From Flavobacterium sp. TAB 87 (lineage in GTDB: Bacteria > Bacteroidota > Bacteroidia > Flavobacteriales > Flavobacteriaceae), in contig NZ_LLWK01000037.1 of NCBI RefSeq assembly GCF_001529295.1, forward strand, positions 124,001-188,000: 64,000 nucleotides of DNA. Direction: 5' to 3'. The number at the start of each line of letters is the position of its first letter. The stretch's first letter is position 1. The notes under the pieces were generated by a model that was not told the DNA's origin, made no database searches, and worked only from the letters and a program-made list of their open reading frames with translations. This document shows, piece by piece, positions 27,886 to 37,393 of this stretch. The position numbers were made by a program, and so were the translations under genes.

Positions 27886-29283
27886 CTAATCGTGAAAATT
27901 ATTCTTCTGAGGAATAACATAATTGAGGCCGAATTGAAAAGAAAGACTGTTGGCCTTGGATACATCTCGGTATTCCAGAATATTATCGACTAAGGTATAG
28001 ATATTCATTCTTCCCAAATTTGCAGAAACACCCAAACCAATATTTGTATACGAAAAACTATCGACGGTGTAGGCTGTTTTAAAGTATAATTGATTAAAAA
28101 ACACCCGTTGGTAAAAAGCTGTTAGGGCGACAAATGGCGTTTTAGGCATACTCATAGCAAAGAATTGCAAACCAAATGCATTTTGATATGCGGCGGTTGC
28201 TACATCGCAATTACAACTTTCAGACCTTGGTTTACCGAAAGAATATTGCGCCGATGCATTGAATTTTACGGGTCTCCACGTGGTAAATTTATTATAAACT
28301 GTATCTCTTGGAATAGCAGTTTCGAAAGAATCAAAAACGTCTTCGGGTTCCTCTGGATTACTAAAATCAGGGTTTACTCCGTCGTATTTATAATAACCTT
28401 TGTATGTATAAGTAGCGATGTCTTTGCTGTGTCTTACAAAACCTAGATCGAGTACGCTTGCGGTAAGTTGCCACTCTTTTTTAGGATAATAGGTCAATCC
28501 TAAATCAAAACCTAAACCTAAATTTCCGTTAAAGAAGGTATTTCTCGCAATATCATTCCCAATATTTCCTTCGTATTCGTCTTCTAGATATTTAGAAACA
28601 CCTGAAGTTTGCACTTGCAAATTAGAAGAAATAATTTGATTGTAAATAGCATTTTTATTTTGATCTGTTGTACTAATATAACCTGAATTGTCGGTAGAAT
28701 TTACGGTAAAACCACTGGAGTACAATTTGGCTCGAGCCCCGAGAACTACCTTATCGTTAAAATTTTTACGATAGCCTATATGCCAAACAGAAAGCATCTC
28801 TGATTTGAAATTGATATCGTCTAAATTGAATGATTTACCAATGTAATTTTGATTGCCTTCTAAGGCCAATACCGCGGGATCTTTAGGCACGTAACTTAGA
28901 GCATTAAACTCTTGATACAATCCAAAGGACAAGTAGCTGTTACTTTCCCAATCGCCCAGTTTGATTCCACCACTAAATATTTCAATTTGTTCTTGAATCA
29001 TGATTTTATCTTTGGCCGACGCCGAGGCAATTACTAGTCGAAGTTTATCGTTAAAATCGACATTGTTTTTAGCAAACAAATCGTAGGCCGAAATACCATT
29101 AGACCCAAATTGTACCGACAGGCCAGAAAGCAGCGGAACGCCAACATACCACTCGTACTGCACGTCGGAACCTGGGTTTGCAAGTAAATTTTGCGGAATT
29201 CCTGCAAAGTTATACAACAACTGTTTGTTTTGCGCTTGACTGCAAAACACGCTAAAAATTAATAATAGGAATATCTTTTTCAT
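27886..29283 (-). CDS. DUF5723 outer-membrane beta-barrel protein
   Basis: A 465-residue exported protein. MKKIFLLLIFSVFCSQAQ is a signal peptide. The rest is a series of amphipathic strands with aromatic ends typical of a FadL/PorP-like outer-membrane barrel, for example SYLSFGLYQEFNALSYVP, VWHIGYRKNFNDKVVLG and ANLGRMNIYTLVDNIL. A Cys-containing loop SESCNCDVA lies near residue 357. The layout fits DUF5723 proteins of Bacteroidetes, of unknown function. The gene overlaps the upstream lipoprotein gene by 4 bases, and the two are probably co-expressed and may interact. Confidence 0.82.
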   Translation of the reverse strand: MKKIFLLLIFSVFCSQAQNKQLLYNFAGIPQNLLANPGSDVQYEWYVGVPLLSGLSVQFGSNGISAYDLFAKNNVDFNDKLRLVIASASAKDKIMIQEQIEIFSGGIKLGDWESNSYLSFGLYQEFNALSYVPKDPAVLALEGNQNYIGKSFNLDDINFKSEMLSVWHIGYRKNFNDKVVLGARAKLYSSGFTVNSTDNSGYISTTDQNKNAIYNQIISSNLQVQTSGVSKYLEDEYEGNIGNDIARNTFFNGNLGLGFDLGLTYYPKKEWQLTASVLDLGFVRHSKDIATYTYKGYYKYDGVNPDFSNPEEPEDVFDSFETAIPRDTVYNKFTTWRPVKFNASAQYSFGKPRSESCNCDVATAAYQNAFGLQFFAMSMPKTPFVALTAFYQRVFFNQLYFKTAYTVDSFSYTNIGLGVSANLGRMNIYTLVDNILEYRDVSKANSLSFQFGLNYVIPQKNNFHD

Positions 29284-29831
29284 TTGATTTCCATGTATAA
29301 AGTTGCACTAGAACGTAATTTTAAAGCACCAAAACTAGTGGCGTTTAATGGTGTGCCTGGTTGCATTTGCACTACAAAGGCAACTTGCATCATTTGTTGA
29401 ACGGACTCTAATTTTTGTCCTTCAAAAAAATCGTTCACTGTAACTTTTACTGTGGTTCCGTTGGAGGCAGGAACAAGTATTGGAATTTCGTAGACAGGCA
29501 TTTTATTGTTGTCTAAAAGCACCATATTTATCGAAAAAGCACGTGGAATTGTATTCTCGATTTCAAAATGTAAATCGATTCTACGAAGGTTGTCTCGAAG
29601 AAAAGCATCTTTAAATGGGGTGAAATTTTGCACATCGACCAGCAGTTGCCCCGAACCAGTATCCACAAAATCGGTTACTTTTACTTCAAAATAAGTAAGA
29701 TTACCGACTAAAACAGGTTCTAATTTTAGTTGGTCGGTCTGATCAAAATCGAGTTCGCTTGAACAAGAAAGGCAGGATAACATTACAAGTAAAAAGCCCA
29801 GAAAACGTCTTACACAAAGATTTTTTTGCAT
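29280..29831 (-). CDS. Small lipoprotein upstream of the DUF5723 gene
   Basis: A 183-residue lipoprotein. The signal FLGFLLVMLSCLSC ends in a lipobox with the modified Cys near residue 23-24, followed by SSELDFDQ, a negative start typical of surface export signals. The mature part looks like a beta-sandwich (VLVGNLTYFEVKVTDF, INMVLLDNNKMPVYEIPI). I know no function. Its stop overlaps the start of the barrel gene by 4 bases, so they form a two-gene unit. Periplasmic or surface-exposed partner is possible. Confidence 0.75.
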   Translation of the reverse strand: MQKNLCVRRFLGFLLVMLSCLSCSSELDFDQTDQLKLEPVLVGNLTYFEVKVTDFVDTGSGQLLVDVQNFTPFKDAFLRDNLRRIDLHFEIENTIPRAFSINMVLLDNNKMPVYEIPILVPASNGTTVKVTVNDFFEGQKLESVQQMMQVAFVVQMQPGTPLNATSFGALKLRSSATLYMEIK

Positions 29832-29872
29832 ACCGATACCTTTTAAAAATTAAAAATTCTTTTAATTGTATA

Positions 29873-30739
29873 CTAATGAAATGCGCCGAATAGTTTTGAT
29901 GCTTGGTTGTACGCACTCTCGAAACTTAATACATTGCAATTGGTAACTGCTTTGTTTGCTGTAAAGTACGAAATTAATTTTTCTGTAGGCATATTTCCTG
30001 TCAATTTATCGGTGGCCATTGGGCAACCACCAAAACCTTGTATCGCACCATCAAATCGATAACAACCTGCATTGTACGCGGCATTGACTTTTTCAAACCA
30101 TGACGTTGGAGTGGTATGCAAGTGTGCGCCAAACTCAATTTGGGAGTAATGCGGAATTAAATTCGAAAATAAATAATCAATAACTTCTGGAGTCGAACTA
30201 CCAACGGTATCGGACAAAGAGAGAATTTTTACACCCATTTTTGAAAGTTTCTCGGTCCACTCTCCTACAATTTCCACGTTCCAAGGATCTCCGTACGGAT
30301 TACCGAAGCCCATTGATAAATAAGTCACTACTTCTTTATTGGTAGTATTCGCTATTTCTAGAATTTCTTGCAGCGTCACTAATGATTCTGCAATTGTTTT
30401 GTGTGTATTTCGCATCTGAAAATTTTCAGAAATAGAAAATGGAAAGCCTAAATATTGTATTGCTTGATGTGCTGAAGCTAGTTCTGCACCTTTGGTATTG
30501 GCGATGATAGCGAGTAATTTACTGGTCGTTTGAGACAAATCTAATTGTTCTAAAACGGCAGCGGTATCTTGCATTTGTGGTATCGCTTTAGGCGAAACAA
30601 AACTACCAAAATCAATTGTATCAAAACCAACTCGTAACAATGATTGAATATAAGAAACCTTATTCTTAGTCGGAATTAAGGTTTTGATGCCTTGCATAGC
30701 ATCTCGTGGACATTCTATAATTTTGACTTGTTTACTCAA
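29873..30739 (-). CDS. Hydroxymethylglutaryl-CoA lyase
   Basis: A 288-residue TIM-barrel protein of the HMGL-like family. ECPRDAMQGIKTLIPTKNKV at the N-terminus holds the R and D of the active site, FDTIDFGSFVSPKAIPQM follows, and IQGFGGCPMATDKLTGNM near 230-247 contains the catalytic Cys of the G-x-GGCP loop. HLHTTPTSW gives a metal-ligand His. The enzyme splits HMG-CoA to acetyl-CoA and acetoacetate in leucine catabolism. It uses a TTG start (MSKQVKIIECP). Unlike many Bacteria, no leucine-degradation neighbours are adjacent, though acyl-CoA carboxylase genes lie 11 kb away. Confidence 0.85.
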   Translation of the reverse strand: MSKQVKIIECPRDAMQGIKTLIPTKNKVSYIQSLLRVGFDTIDFGSFVSPKAIPQMQDTAAVLEQLDLSQTTSKLLAIIANTKGAELASAHQAIQYLGFPFSISENFQMRNTHKTIAESLVTLQEILEIANTTNKEVVTYLSMGFGNPYGDPWNVEIVGEWTEKLSKMGVKILSLSDTVGSSTPEVIDYLFSNLIPHYSQIEFGAHLHTTPTSWFEKVNAAYNAGCYRFDGAIQGFGGCPMATDKLTGNMPTEKLISYFTANKAVTNCNVLSFESAYNQASKLFGAFH

Positions 30740-30817
30740 AGCAATGGGTTTGTACGGGCTAAGTTAGTCTGTTTTTTTCGGAATAAAAAAAAATAATAGA
30801 ACACGTTTAAAATTACG

Positions 30818-30886
30818 TATTACCGTAATAGTCTCAAAAATTACATAAAAAGGTAATAGTTCATACTATTACCTATTATTGTAATA
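30818..30886 (+). promoter_or_regulatory. Inverted-repeat operator cluster upstream of satD
   Basis: AGGTAATAGT at 30851-30860 and ACTATTACCT at 30865-30874 form a perfect 10-bp inverted repeat with a 4-base centre. TATTAC-C-GTAATA at 30818-30830 is a second, perfect 6-bp one, and a degenerate copy spans 30875-30886. The half-site TATTACC thus occurs at least three times just before a TATATTTG box at 30888. The downstream SatD protein has a helix-turn-helix, so autoregulation is likely. Confidence 0.6.
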
Positions 30887-30938
30887 TATTTGATACAAAG
30901 TAAGGCCAATACTATTTTATTTTTAATTATATTTGAAT

Positions 30939-31550
30939 ATGACAAGTGTATTAACAGGAGATATTATTAATTCAAGAAATTCTGAGTCAGCGATTTGGAC
31001 AAAAGATTTGAAACAATTACTGAATCAATTTGGTCAAAGTCCAGAAAACTGGGAGTTGTATCGTGGTGATGAATTTCAACTTGAAATTCAAAATCCCGAA
31101 GATGCTTTTATCACCGCCATTTTAATAAAAGCACATCTTAAAACAATAAAACTCGACGCAAGAATCGGAATTGGGTTGGGCGCAAAAACCTATCCTGCCA
31201 AAAAAATAACCGAAAGTAACGGCAGTGCTTTCATCCATTCGGGAGCTATTTTTGAAACCTTAAAAAAAGAAAAAACAACACTAGCACTTAAAAGTGACGC
31301 GCTTGATTTTGATGTAAATCTAAATTTAAAAATACGATTGGCGCTAACTTTCGTGGACAGTTGGTTGGTGCAAGCTGCTGAATTTATAGTTCTTGCCATT
31401 CAAAATCCAACCCTTTCACAAGAAGAAATTGGTCAAAAATTAGGCATCAATCAAGCGGCTGTAAGTAGAAGACGAAAACGAGCGAATTACGATTTAATTC
31501 TAGAGTTAGATTCTTATTTTCGAAACCAACTCAAACAACTTTCAAGATGA
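30939..31550 (+). CDS. SatD family protein with C-terminal HTH
   Basis: A 203-residue protein. The N-terminal TSVLTGDIINSRNSE and DRGDEFQLEI-like block (YRGDEFQLEI, near 46-55) are the SatD family signatures. A helix-turn-helix lies near the C-terminus: QEEIGQKLGINQAAVSRRRK (about 157-176). SatD is linked to acid tolerance in streptococci, but its function in Bacteroidetes is not settled. It overlaps the DUF3307 gene by 4 bases. I chose ATG 30939 over TTG 30933, since the TTG lies in a second TATATTTG box at 30928-30935. It likely regulates its own operon through the upstream repeats. Confidence 0.78.
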   Translation: MTSVLTGDIINSRNSESAIWTKDLKQLLNQFGQSPENWELYRGDEFQLEIQNPEDAFITAILIKAHLKTIKLDARIGIGLGAKTYPAKKITESNGSAFIHSGAIFETLKKEKTTLALKSDALDFDVNLNLKIRLALTFVDSWLVQAAEFIVLAIQNPTLSQEEIGQKLGINQAAVSRRRKRANYDLILELDSYFRNQLKQLSR

Positions 31551-32248
31551 TCATCCTTATAAAATTACTACTAGCGCATTTATTAGGCGATTTTATGCTA
31601 CAGCCTAATTCTTGGGTAGCCCATAAAGAACTTAAAAAAGAGAAAAGTATTTATCTCTACTTTCATGTGGCTATTCATGGTGTTTTGGCTTGGATCCTTA
31701 TAGGAAATGCCAATTTTGCAGGATTTGCACTTTTACTAATGATTGTTCACGGTTTTATAGATTACGTAAAGTTGTATTTTCAGCAAACAAAAACTCGACG
31801 CATTTGGTTTATCACGGATCAATTGGCTCATGTTCTTTCTATAATGGGTATTGCATTACTTTACGAAAAGAAACCTTTCGCATTCAACGGTTTTACCGAT
31901 GAATTTTGGATTATAATTACTGCTATCCTGCTATTGACGAAACCCACTTCGATTTGCATTAAAAATATAATTTCGATTTGGACACCCGAAAACAAAAACA
32001 ACAAAGATCATTCTTTGGCCAATGCCGGAAACTCAATCGGAATTTTAGAACGTTTGTTTGTACTTTGTTTTATTCTCACCGGACATTTTGAAGCCATCGG
32101 ATTTTTACTAGCCGCGAAATCAATATTTAGATTTGGAGATTTGAAAGAAGCAAAAGACCGAAAATTAACTGAATACGTTTTGATTGGTACCTTGTTAAGT
32201 TTCGGTATTGCTTTAGTAGTAGGTTTGGCCGCACAGCATTTAATTTAA
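31547..32248 (+). CDS. DUF3307 membrane protein
   Basis: A 233-residue inner-membrane protein with about six helices. [20 protein letters not shown] at residues 7-26 is the DUF3307 signature; [15 protein letters not shown] and [13 protein letters not shown] carry conserved His and Asp near the membrane that could bind a metal. [17 protein letters not shown] is another family block. It is translationally coupled to satD, a pairing seen in many genomes, which suggests a stress- or ligand-regulated membrane function. Its 3' end overlaps the convergent pyrD by 9 bases. The substrate is unknown. Confidence 0.82.
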   Translation: MIILIKLLLAHLLGDFMLQPNSWVAHKELKKEKSIYLYFHVAIHGVLAWILIGNANFAGFALLLMIVHGFIDYVKLYFQQTKTRRIWFITDQLAHVLSIMGIALLYEKKPFAFNGFTDEFWIIITAILLLTKPTSICIKNIISIWTPENKNNKDHSLANAGNSIGILERLFVLCFILTGHFEAIGFLLAAKSIFRFGDLKEAKDRKLTEYVLIGTLLSFGIALVVGLAAQHLI

Positions 32249-33262
32249 ACGCTCTAAAATTTTCTTGTTTATTTTTTTAATTAAAGAAGGACCTTCGTAA
32301 ATAAATCCGGTATACAATTGTATTAAAGATGCACCAGCATCCAGTTTTTCAAGTGCATCTTCGGCAGAATGAATCCCTCCTACTCCAATAATAGGAAATG
32401 CTTTGTTACTTTTTTCAGAAAGAAAACGAATTACTTCAGTCGAACGTTTGCCCAAAGGCAACCCCGACATTCCTCCTACTTCTATTTTATTGTCGGATTG
32501 CAGTCCTTCGCGAGAAATCGTAGTGTTGGTGGCAATAACGCCGGCAATTTGCGTTGTTTTTATAATATCGATAATATCTAACAATTGATCGTCTGTTAAA
32601 TCTGGCGCTATTTTTAATAAAATAGGTTTCGGTTTAATGTGTGTTAAATTTCTATTTTGCAAAGTTTGCAACAACTCTGTCAACGGTTCTTTATCTTGTA
32701 AAGCTCTTAAGTTTGGTGTATTGGGAGAACTTACATTTACTACAAAATAATCAACGTGATCAAACAAGGCATCAAAGCAAATAATATAATCGTCTGCCGC
32801 ATTCTCATTTGGCGTTATTTTATTTTTACCAATGTTTCCGCCAATTAAAGTTCCTTTGTTTTTCTTTAAACGCTCGATTGCTTCAATCACTCCGCCATTA
32901 TTAAATCCCATTCGGTTAATAATCGCTTCATCTTCTTTTAAACGAAACAATCTTTTCTTCGGATTTCCTTCTTGTCCAACTGGAGTAACGGTTCCGATTT
33001 CGATGAAGCCAAAACCAAAATCTGCTAATTCTTTGTACAACTTCGCATCTTTGTCAAAACCTGCCGCCAATCCAACTGGATTTTCAAATTTAATTCCGAA
33101 CACTTCTCTTTCTAAACGCTGGTCTTTTACCTTAAAATTAGATCTCATAATAGCTGAAAATCCAGGAATTTTAGAAAAGAATTTCACCATCGAAAAAGTA
33201 AAATAATGCACTTCCTCAGGGTCAAAACGAAAAAGAATAGGGCGAATAAGTAATTTGTACAT
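32240..33262 (-). CDS. pyrD: Dihydroorotate dehydrogenase (quinone), class 2
   Basis: A 340-residue class 2 enzyme. The amphipathic N-terminal helix ([20 protein letters not shown]) tethers it to the inner membrane, where it passes electrons to quinone. [20 protein letters not shown] binds [23 protein letters not shown] contains the catalytic Ser, and [20 protein letters not shown] is the C-terminal phosphate loop. It forms orotate in UMP synthesis. It is convergent with the DUF3307 gene. Confidence 0.95.
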   Translation of the reverse strand: MYKLLIRPILFRFDPEEVHYFTFSMVKFFSKIPGFSAIMRSNFKVKDQRLEREVFGIKFENPVGLAAGFDKDAKLYKELADFGFGFIEIGTVTPVGQEGNPKKRLFRLKEDEAIINRMGFNNGGVIEAIERLKKNKGTLIGGNIGKNKITPNENAADDYIICFDALFDHVDYFVVNVSSPNTPNLRALQDKEPLTELLQTLQNRNLTHIKPKPILLKIAPDLTDDQLLDIIDIIKTTQIAGVIATNTTISREGLQSDNKIEVGGMSGLPLGKRSTEVIRFLSEKSNKAFPIIGVGGIHSAEDALEKLDAGASLIQLYTGFIYEGPSLIKKINKKILERLN

Positions 33263-33593
33263 GAAGTAATTTTTTTATGACCGCAAATTTAAGAATTCTC
33301 CCCATAATTTACTCACATAAAAATAGAATTAAAAAAAGCACACAAATTAGGTTTAATTTGAGATAAAAAAATAATTAATTTAAAGGTAAATTACCGAAAT
33401 CGAGTGCTATCAAACAAAATGTCATTCCTTTTTTACAACACAATAAGTCTTCAAATAAATTAATTCTACGTAAAATATCAATTAAATGATTTTACAATGT
33501 AAACAGAAGTAGCTTTTTTAAAGATTTTACAAATGAGCCTCTCTTGTATTTTTATTATATTTGGGAACTACTTAATGACAACAAATCACTTTC
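33263..33593. other. 331-bp divergent intergenic region between pyrD and the FGE gene
   Basis: No gene is seen. It carries a minus-strand TAAATTTG -7 box at 33285-33292 for pyrD (23 bases before its ATG) and a plus-strand TATATTTG box at 33556-33563 for the FGE gene, with AT-rich DNA between them. Confidence 0.55.
33556..33563 (+). promoter_or_regulatory. TAnnTTTG -7 box of the FGE gene
   Basis: TATATTTG, exact consensus, 30 bases before the ATG at 33594. Confidence 0.55.
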
Positions 33594-34733
33594 ATGAATA
33601 AAAATAAACCAAAAACATTTTGGATCGCTGCAATTACGACCGTGGTAATTATTGGCGCAGCCTTTGGTTACACTAAAATCAACGAAAAAAACAGAATTAA
33701 TGCTACCGAAGCTTGTCTTGAAGTTCCAAATGCGAATGCCGTTTCTCCGTTTGAAGCAACGCTTGAAAACAAAGACAATAAGCCATTAAAACCTACAAAA
33801 GGAATGGTTTGGATTCCGGGTGGCGAATTTTCGATGGGTAGCGATGTTGCCGACGAAAGTTTATGCAGCATAAAAGGAGTAACTAGTGATGCCACACCGA
33901 TTCATCGCGTTAATGTCGATGGCTATTGGATGGATGACAAAGAGGTGACTAACAAGGAATTTGCTGCTTTCGTAAAAGCTACTGGATACGTAACCTATGC
34001 TGAAAAAAAACCAACAGTCGAGGAATTCCCTGGAGTTCCTCTGGAAAATTTATTAACAGGATCTGTTGTATTTGCACCCACTAAAACACCAGTAGAACTT
34101 AATAACTTCTTGCAGTGGTGGAGTTTTGTTGCGAAGGCCGATTGGAGACATCCGACGGGTCCAGAAAGTTCTATTACGGGAAAAGACGATTATCCTGTAG
34201 TTCAAATTGCCTACGATGATGCTGCTGCTTATGCAAAATGGGCAGGCAAACGCTTACCTACAGAAGCAGAATGGGAATTTGCAGCACGTGGCGGGAAAAC
34301 GGGTAATTTGTATGCATGGGGAAATACGCTGAAAGTAAATGGAAAATTTCAGGCCAATATTTACGAAGGAACTTTTCCTGTTGAGGGCGGTGATACTGGC
34401 GAAGATGGCTTTGCAGGTATCGCACCAACAGCACAGTATAAACCGAATGGCTACGGCTTATACGACATGAGTGGGAATGTTTGGGAATGGGTTGCCGATT
34501 GGTACGATCGCGACTATTATCACAAATTAGCTGCGGAAAATAAAGTAACACGCAATCCGCAAGGACCGATACAATATAGTGATCCTACTGACCCACTGGT
34601 GCCAAAGAGAGTGCATCGTGGTGGTTCATTTTTGTGTACCGATCAATATTGTACCCGCTATATGGTAGGAACAAGAGGAAAGGGAGAAGCAAATTCGCCT
34701 ACGAATCATGTTGGCTTTAGATGCGTAAAATAA
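33594..34733 (+). CDS. Exported formylglycine-generating enzyme (SUMF1 family)
   Basis: A 379-residue FGE-sulfatase-domain protein. A hydrophobic segment at residues 9-26 acts as signal anchor, putting the domain in the periplasm. The domain begins MVWIPGGEFSMGS (71-83), continues YWMDDKEVTNKEFAAFVKA and LPTEAEWEFAARGG, and ends RGGSFLCTDQYCTRYMVGTR. C348 and C353 have the spacing of the copper-binding active-site pair of true aerobic FGEs, which many Bacteroidetes SUMF1 paralogues lack. It would convert a sulfatase Cys to formylglycine. No sulfatase lies in the window. A chaperone- or lyase-like SUMF1 role is possible, but the Cys pair supports catalysis. Confidence 0.85.
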   Translation: MNKNKPKTFWIAAITTVVIIGAAFGYTKINEKNRINATEACLEVPNANAVSPFEATLENKDNKPLKPTKGMVWIPGGEFSMGSDVADESLCSIKGVTSDATPIHRVNVDGYWMDDKEVTNKEFAAFVKATGYVTYAEKKPTVEEFPGVPLENLLTGSVVFAPTKTPVELNNFLQWWSFVAKADWRHPTGPESSITGKDDYPVVQIAYDDAAAYAKWAGKRLPTEAEWEFAARGGKTGNLYAWGNTLKVNGKFQANIYEGTFPVEGGDTGEDGFAGIAPTAQYKPNGYGLYDMSGNVWEWVADWYDRDYYHKLAAENKVTRNPQGPIQYSDPTDPLVPKRVHRGGSFLCTDQYCTRYMVGTRGKGEANSPTNHVGFRCVK

Positions 34734-34740
34734 TACCGAA

Positions 34741-34769
34741 AGTCTCAGTAACAACTGAGGCTTTTTTTT
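34741..34769 (+). terminator. Intrinsic terminator after the FGE gene
   Basis: AGTCTCAGT pairs with ACTGAGGCT (one G-U pair), then eight T. Confidence 0.75.
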
Positions 34770-34828
34770 GCAGCTAAGTCTTCCTGCTCATCTGAAGTTT
34801 TTGCTTTTCTAGCCCTGCAAAAAATACC

Positions 34829-34836
34829 TATATTTG
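34829..34836 (+). promoter_or_regulatory. TAnnTTTG -7 box of pepT
   Basis: TATATTTG, exact consensus, 16 bases before the pepT ATG. Confidence 0.55.
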
Positions 34837-34852
34837 TATAAAACATAAAATT

Positions 34853-36121
34853 ATGCAACATATAATAGATCGATTTATCAGTTACGTAAAAATTGATACC
34901 GAATCTGATCCAAATTCACAAACTACACCAAGTACAGAGAAACAATGGAATCTAGCTAACAAATTAGTCGAAGAGCTAAAAGCAATAGGTTTAGACGAGG
35001 TTACTATCGATGATAAAGCATACATCATGGCAACTTTACCTAGTAATGTGACGCATGATGTACCTACAATTGGCTTTGTCTCTCACTTTGATACTTCCCC
35101 TGATTTTTCGGGTGCAAATGTAAATCCGCAAATTATTAGCAATTACGACGGAAAAGATATTGTACTGAATAAAGAGAAAAACATCATCTTATCACCAAGT
35201 TATTTTAAAGATCTTTTGCAATACAAAGGACAAACTTTAATTACAACCGATGGAACGACGCTATTGGGAGCTGATGACAAAGCAGGAATTACAGAGATTG
35301 TTTCTGCAATGGAATATTTAATACAAAACCCAGAGATCAAGCACGGAAAAATTAGAATTGGGTTTACTCCTGATGAAGAAATTGGTCGTGGCGCGCATCA
35401 TTTTGATGTGGCTAAATTTGGAGCAGAATGGGCTTACACTATGGATGGAAGTCAGATTGGGGAGTTAGAATATGAAAACTTTAATGCTGCTGGAGCAAAA
35501 ATCACATTTAAAGGAAAAAGCGTTCATCCTGGTTATGCCAAAGGAAAAATGATCAATTCAATGTTGATTGCTACAGAATTTATTAATGAATTGCCTAAAG
35601 GAGAAACACCCGAAGGAACCAAAGGGTACGAAGGGTTTTTTCACGTGCATCACATTACCGGAACTTTAGAGGAAACCGTTGTGGAACTAATTATTAGAGA
35701 TCACCACAAGAAAAAATTCGAAAAGCGCAAAAAATTAGTTGAGAAAATTGTCAAAAAAATTAATAAAAAGTTTGCAAAGAAATTTGGAGAAGATATCGTA
35801 ATTGCAGAAATCAAAGACCAATATTACAATATGAAGGAAAAGGTAACGCCTGTAAAACATATTGTAGATATTGCCGAAAATGCAATGAAAGCTTTAAATA
35901 TCAAACCACTAATTAAACCAATTCGTGGCGGTACTGATGGTTCGCAATTGTCTTATATGGGTTTACCTTGCCCGAATATCTTTGCTGGCGGACATAATTT
36001 TCATGGGAAATACGAGTACGTTCCTGCAGAGAGTATGGTAAAAGCAATGGAAGTTATTGTTAAAATTGCAGAATTAACGGCCTTACCAAACTTCGGTTTA
36101 GAAGAAAAATCTAAAAAATAA
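34853..36121 (+). CDS. pepT: Peptidase T (tripeptidase)
   Basis: A 422-residue zinc aminotripeptidase of the M20 family. [14 protein letters not shown] near residues 74-87 gives the first metal His and Asp, [15 protein letters not shown] near 140 the bridging Asp, and [13 protein letters not shown] near 176 the catalytic Glu and another ligand. The lid domain and [20 protein letters not shown] near the C-terminus complete the site. It removes the N-terminal residue from tripeptides in the cytoplasm. It is a single-gene unit with its own promoter and terminator. Confidence 0.94.
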   Translation: MQHIIDRFISYVKIDTESDPNSQTTPSTEKQWNLANKLVEELKAIGLDEVTIDDKAYIMATLPSNVTHDVPTIGFVSHFDTSPDFSGANVNPQIISNYDGKDIVLNKEKNIILSPSYFKDLLQYKGQTLITTDGTTLLGADDKAGITEIVSAMEYLIQNPEIKHGKIRIGFTPDEEIGRGAHHFDVAKFGAEWAYTMDGSQIGELEYENFNAAGAKITFKGKSVHPGYAKGKMINSMLIATEFINELPKGETPEGTKGYEGFFHVHHITGTLEETVVELIIRDHHKKKFEKRKKLVEKIVKKINKKFAKKFGEDIVIAEIKDQYYNMKEKVTPVKHIVDIAENAMKALNIKPLIKPIRGGTDGSQLSYMGLPCPNIFAGGHNFHGKYEYVPAESMVKAMEVIVKIAELTALPNFGLEEKSKK

Positions 36122-36137
36122 AAACATGTATTGATGT

Positions 36138-36176
36138 AAAAAGTCCTATTTAAAACAATTAAATAGGACTTTTTTT
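36138..36176. terminator. Bidirectional terminator between pepT and the aldo/keto reductase gene
   Basis: AAAAAGTCCTATTTA pairs perfectly with TAAATAGGACTTTTT around a 7-base loop, with T on both strands' 3' sides. Confidence 0.85.
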
Positions 36177-36197
36177 ATATATCAATACTGGTAATTA

Positions 36198-37154
36198 TTA
36201 CTTTAATATGCTCGCTATCAACTGCAATTCTTCTGTAGAAAAAGCAGTATTTTTTAAACTATCAATATTATCGTTTAATTGGCCCACAGAACTTGCTCCA
36301 ATTAAAACCGAAGTCACTCGCTTGTCTTTAAGCAACCACGCCAACGCCATTTGTGCTAACGATTGATTTCTGCTTTTTGCAATTTCATTAAGTTGAACAA
36401 TTTTCTGAATTCGCTCGGGAGTCAGCTCATTTTCTTGTAAATGTCCGTTTGGATTGTGTGCTCGCGAATCTTCTGGAATTCCGTTTAAGTATTTATTCGT
36501 TAACAGTCCCTGTGCCAAAGGTGAAAAGGCAATACAGCCAACTCCATTTTCTCCTAAAACATCCAACAAACCTTCTTCGGGTTCTCGAACAAACATCGAA
36601 TACTTGACTTGATGAATCAAGCAAGGCGTTCCTAGTTCTTTTAAAATCGCCACTGCTTTTTGCGTTTGTTCTGGATCGTAATTAGAAATTCCTGCATACA
36701 ATGCTTTTCCGCTTCGAACAGCAGAATCTAAAGCGCCCATTGTTTCTTCTAGCGGTGTTTCGGGATCAAAACGATGCGAGTAAAAAACATCCACATAATC
36801 AAGCTGCATACGCTTTAAACTCTGATCTAAACTAGACAATAAATATTTACGCGAACCCCAATCTCCATAAGGTCCGTCCCACATGGTATAGCCCGCTTTG
36901 GTCGAAATAACAATTTGATCGCGACGGTCTCCTTGAAAATTATTCTTCAGTATTTTTCCAAAATTAGTCTCTGCAGAACCTGGAACCGGTCCATAATTAT
37001 TGGCTAAGTCGAAATGTGTAATTCCTTTGTCGAAAGCTTCGTTTACAATTCGTTCGCCATTTTCAAAAACATCTACAGAACCGAAATTATGCCACAATCC
37101 TAACGAAATTTCAGGCAATAGCAAACCGCTTTTTCCACATCTATTGTATTTCAT
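36198..37154 (-). CDS. Aldo/keto reductase, YghZ/GAP-reductase-like
   Basis: A 318-residue NADPH-dependent TIM barrel. The catalytic tetrad is visible: D49 and Y54 in HFDLANNYGPVPGSAETNFG, K in VISTKAGY (near 86) and H in FYSHRFDPETPLEE (near 125). IGASSVGQLNDNI near the C-terminus binds the adenosine phosphate. The WDGPYGDWGSRKYLLSSLDQ segment is that of the YghZ/GpR subgroup, which reduces L-glyceraldehyde 3-phosphate or methylglyoxal and resembles Kv-beta subunits. It stands alone on the minus strand with no obvious operon partner. Confidence 0.88.
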   Translation of the reverse strand: MKYNRCGKSGLLLPEISLGLWHNFGSVDVFENGERIVNEAFDKGITHFDLANNYGPVPGSAETNFGKILKNNFQGDRRDQIVISTKAGYTMWDGPYGDWGSRKYLLSSLDQSLKRMQLDYVDVFYSHRFDPETPLEETMGALDSAVRSGKALYAGISNYDPEQTQKAVAILKELGTPCLIHQVKYSMFVREPEEGLLDVLGENGVGCIAFSPLAQGLLTNKYLNGIPEDSRAHNPNGHLQENELTPERIQKIVQLNEIAKSRNQSLAQMALAWLLKDKRVTSVLIGASSVGQLNDNIDSLKNTAFSTEELQLIASILK

Positions 37155-37185
37155 TGTATAAATTTAAAGTATAAAAAATAGGAAA

Positions 37186-37203
37186 CACGAATTTCACGAA
37201 TTT
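37186..37203. repeat. Tandem 9-bp repeat CACGAATTT x2
   Basis: Two exact adjacent copies of CACGAATTT in the gap before the NUDIX gene. CACGAATT runs are common in Flavobacterium intergenic DNA, so this may be a remnant of a larger repeat family. Confidence 0.4.
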
Positions 37204-37393
37204 ATGCGGATTAATTGGTACCGATCATAAAAAATTAATTTCTTTTTAATATCTAATTATTCAGTTTTTTGATATTTTTTACTTTACTATATATCTAACC
37301 ACACTAGCATATGTTATTCTTAATACAATAATTTACATTTCAGAAATAATATTATTTCAACAAATAAAACTCTAAGTTTATAAAAAATAAAAA

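Noticed and set aside
27738-27965. Minus-strand frame of 75 codons overlapping the structured element at 27814
   Set aside because: It runs through the hairpin and into the barrel gene in another frame and encodes a mixed sequence without any family features.
32832-33206. Plus-strand frame of 124 codons opposite pyrD
   Set aside because: Antisense shadow of a clear class 2 dihydroorotate dehydrogenase; no ribosome-binding context or motif.
33594-34733. Gliding-motility GldK/GldJ as identity for the SUMF1-like protein
   Set aside because: No lipobox, no other gld genes nearby, and the active-site cysteine pair is present, which Gld proteins lack as far as I know.
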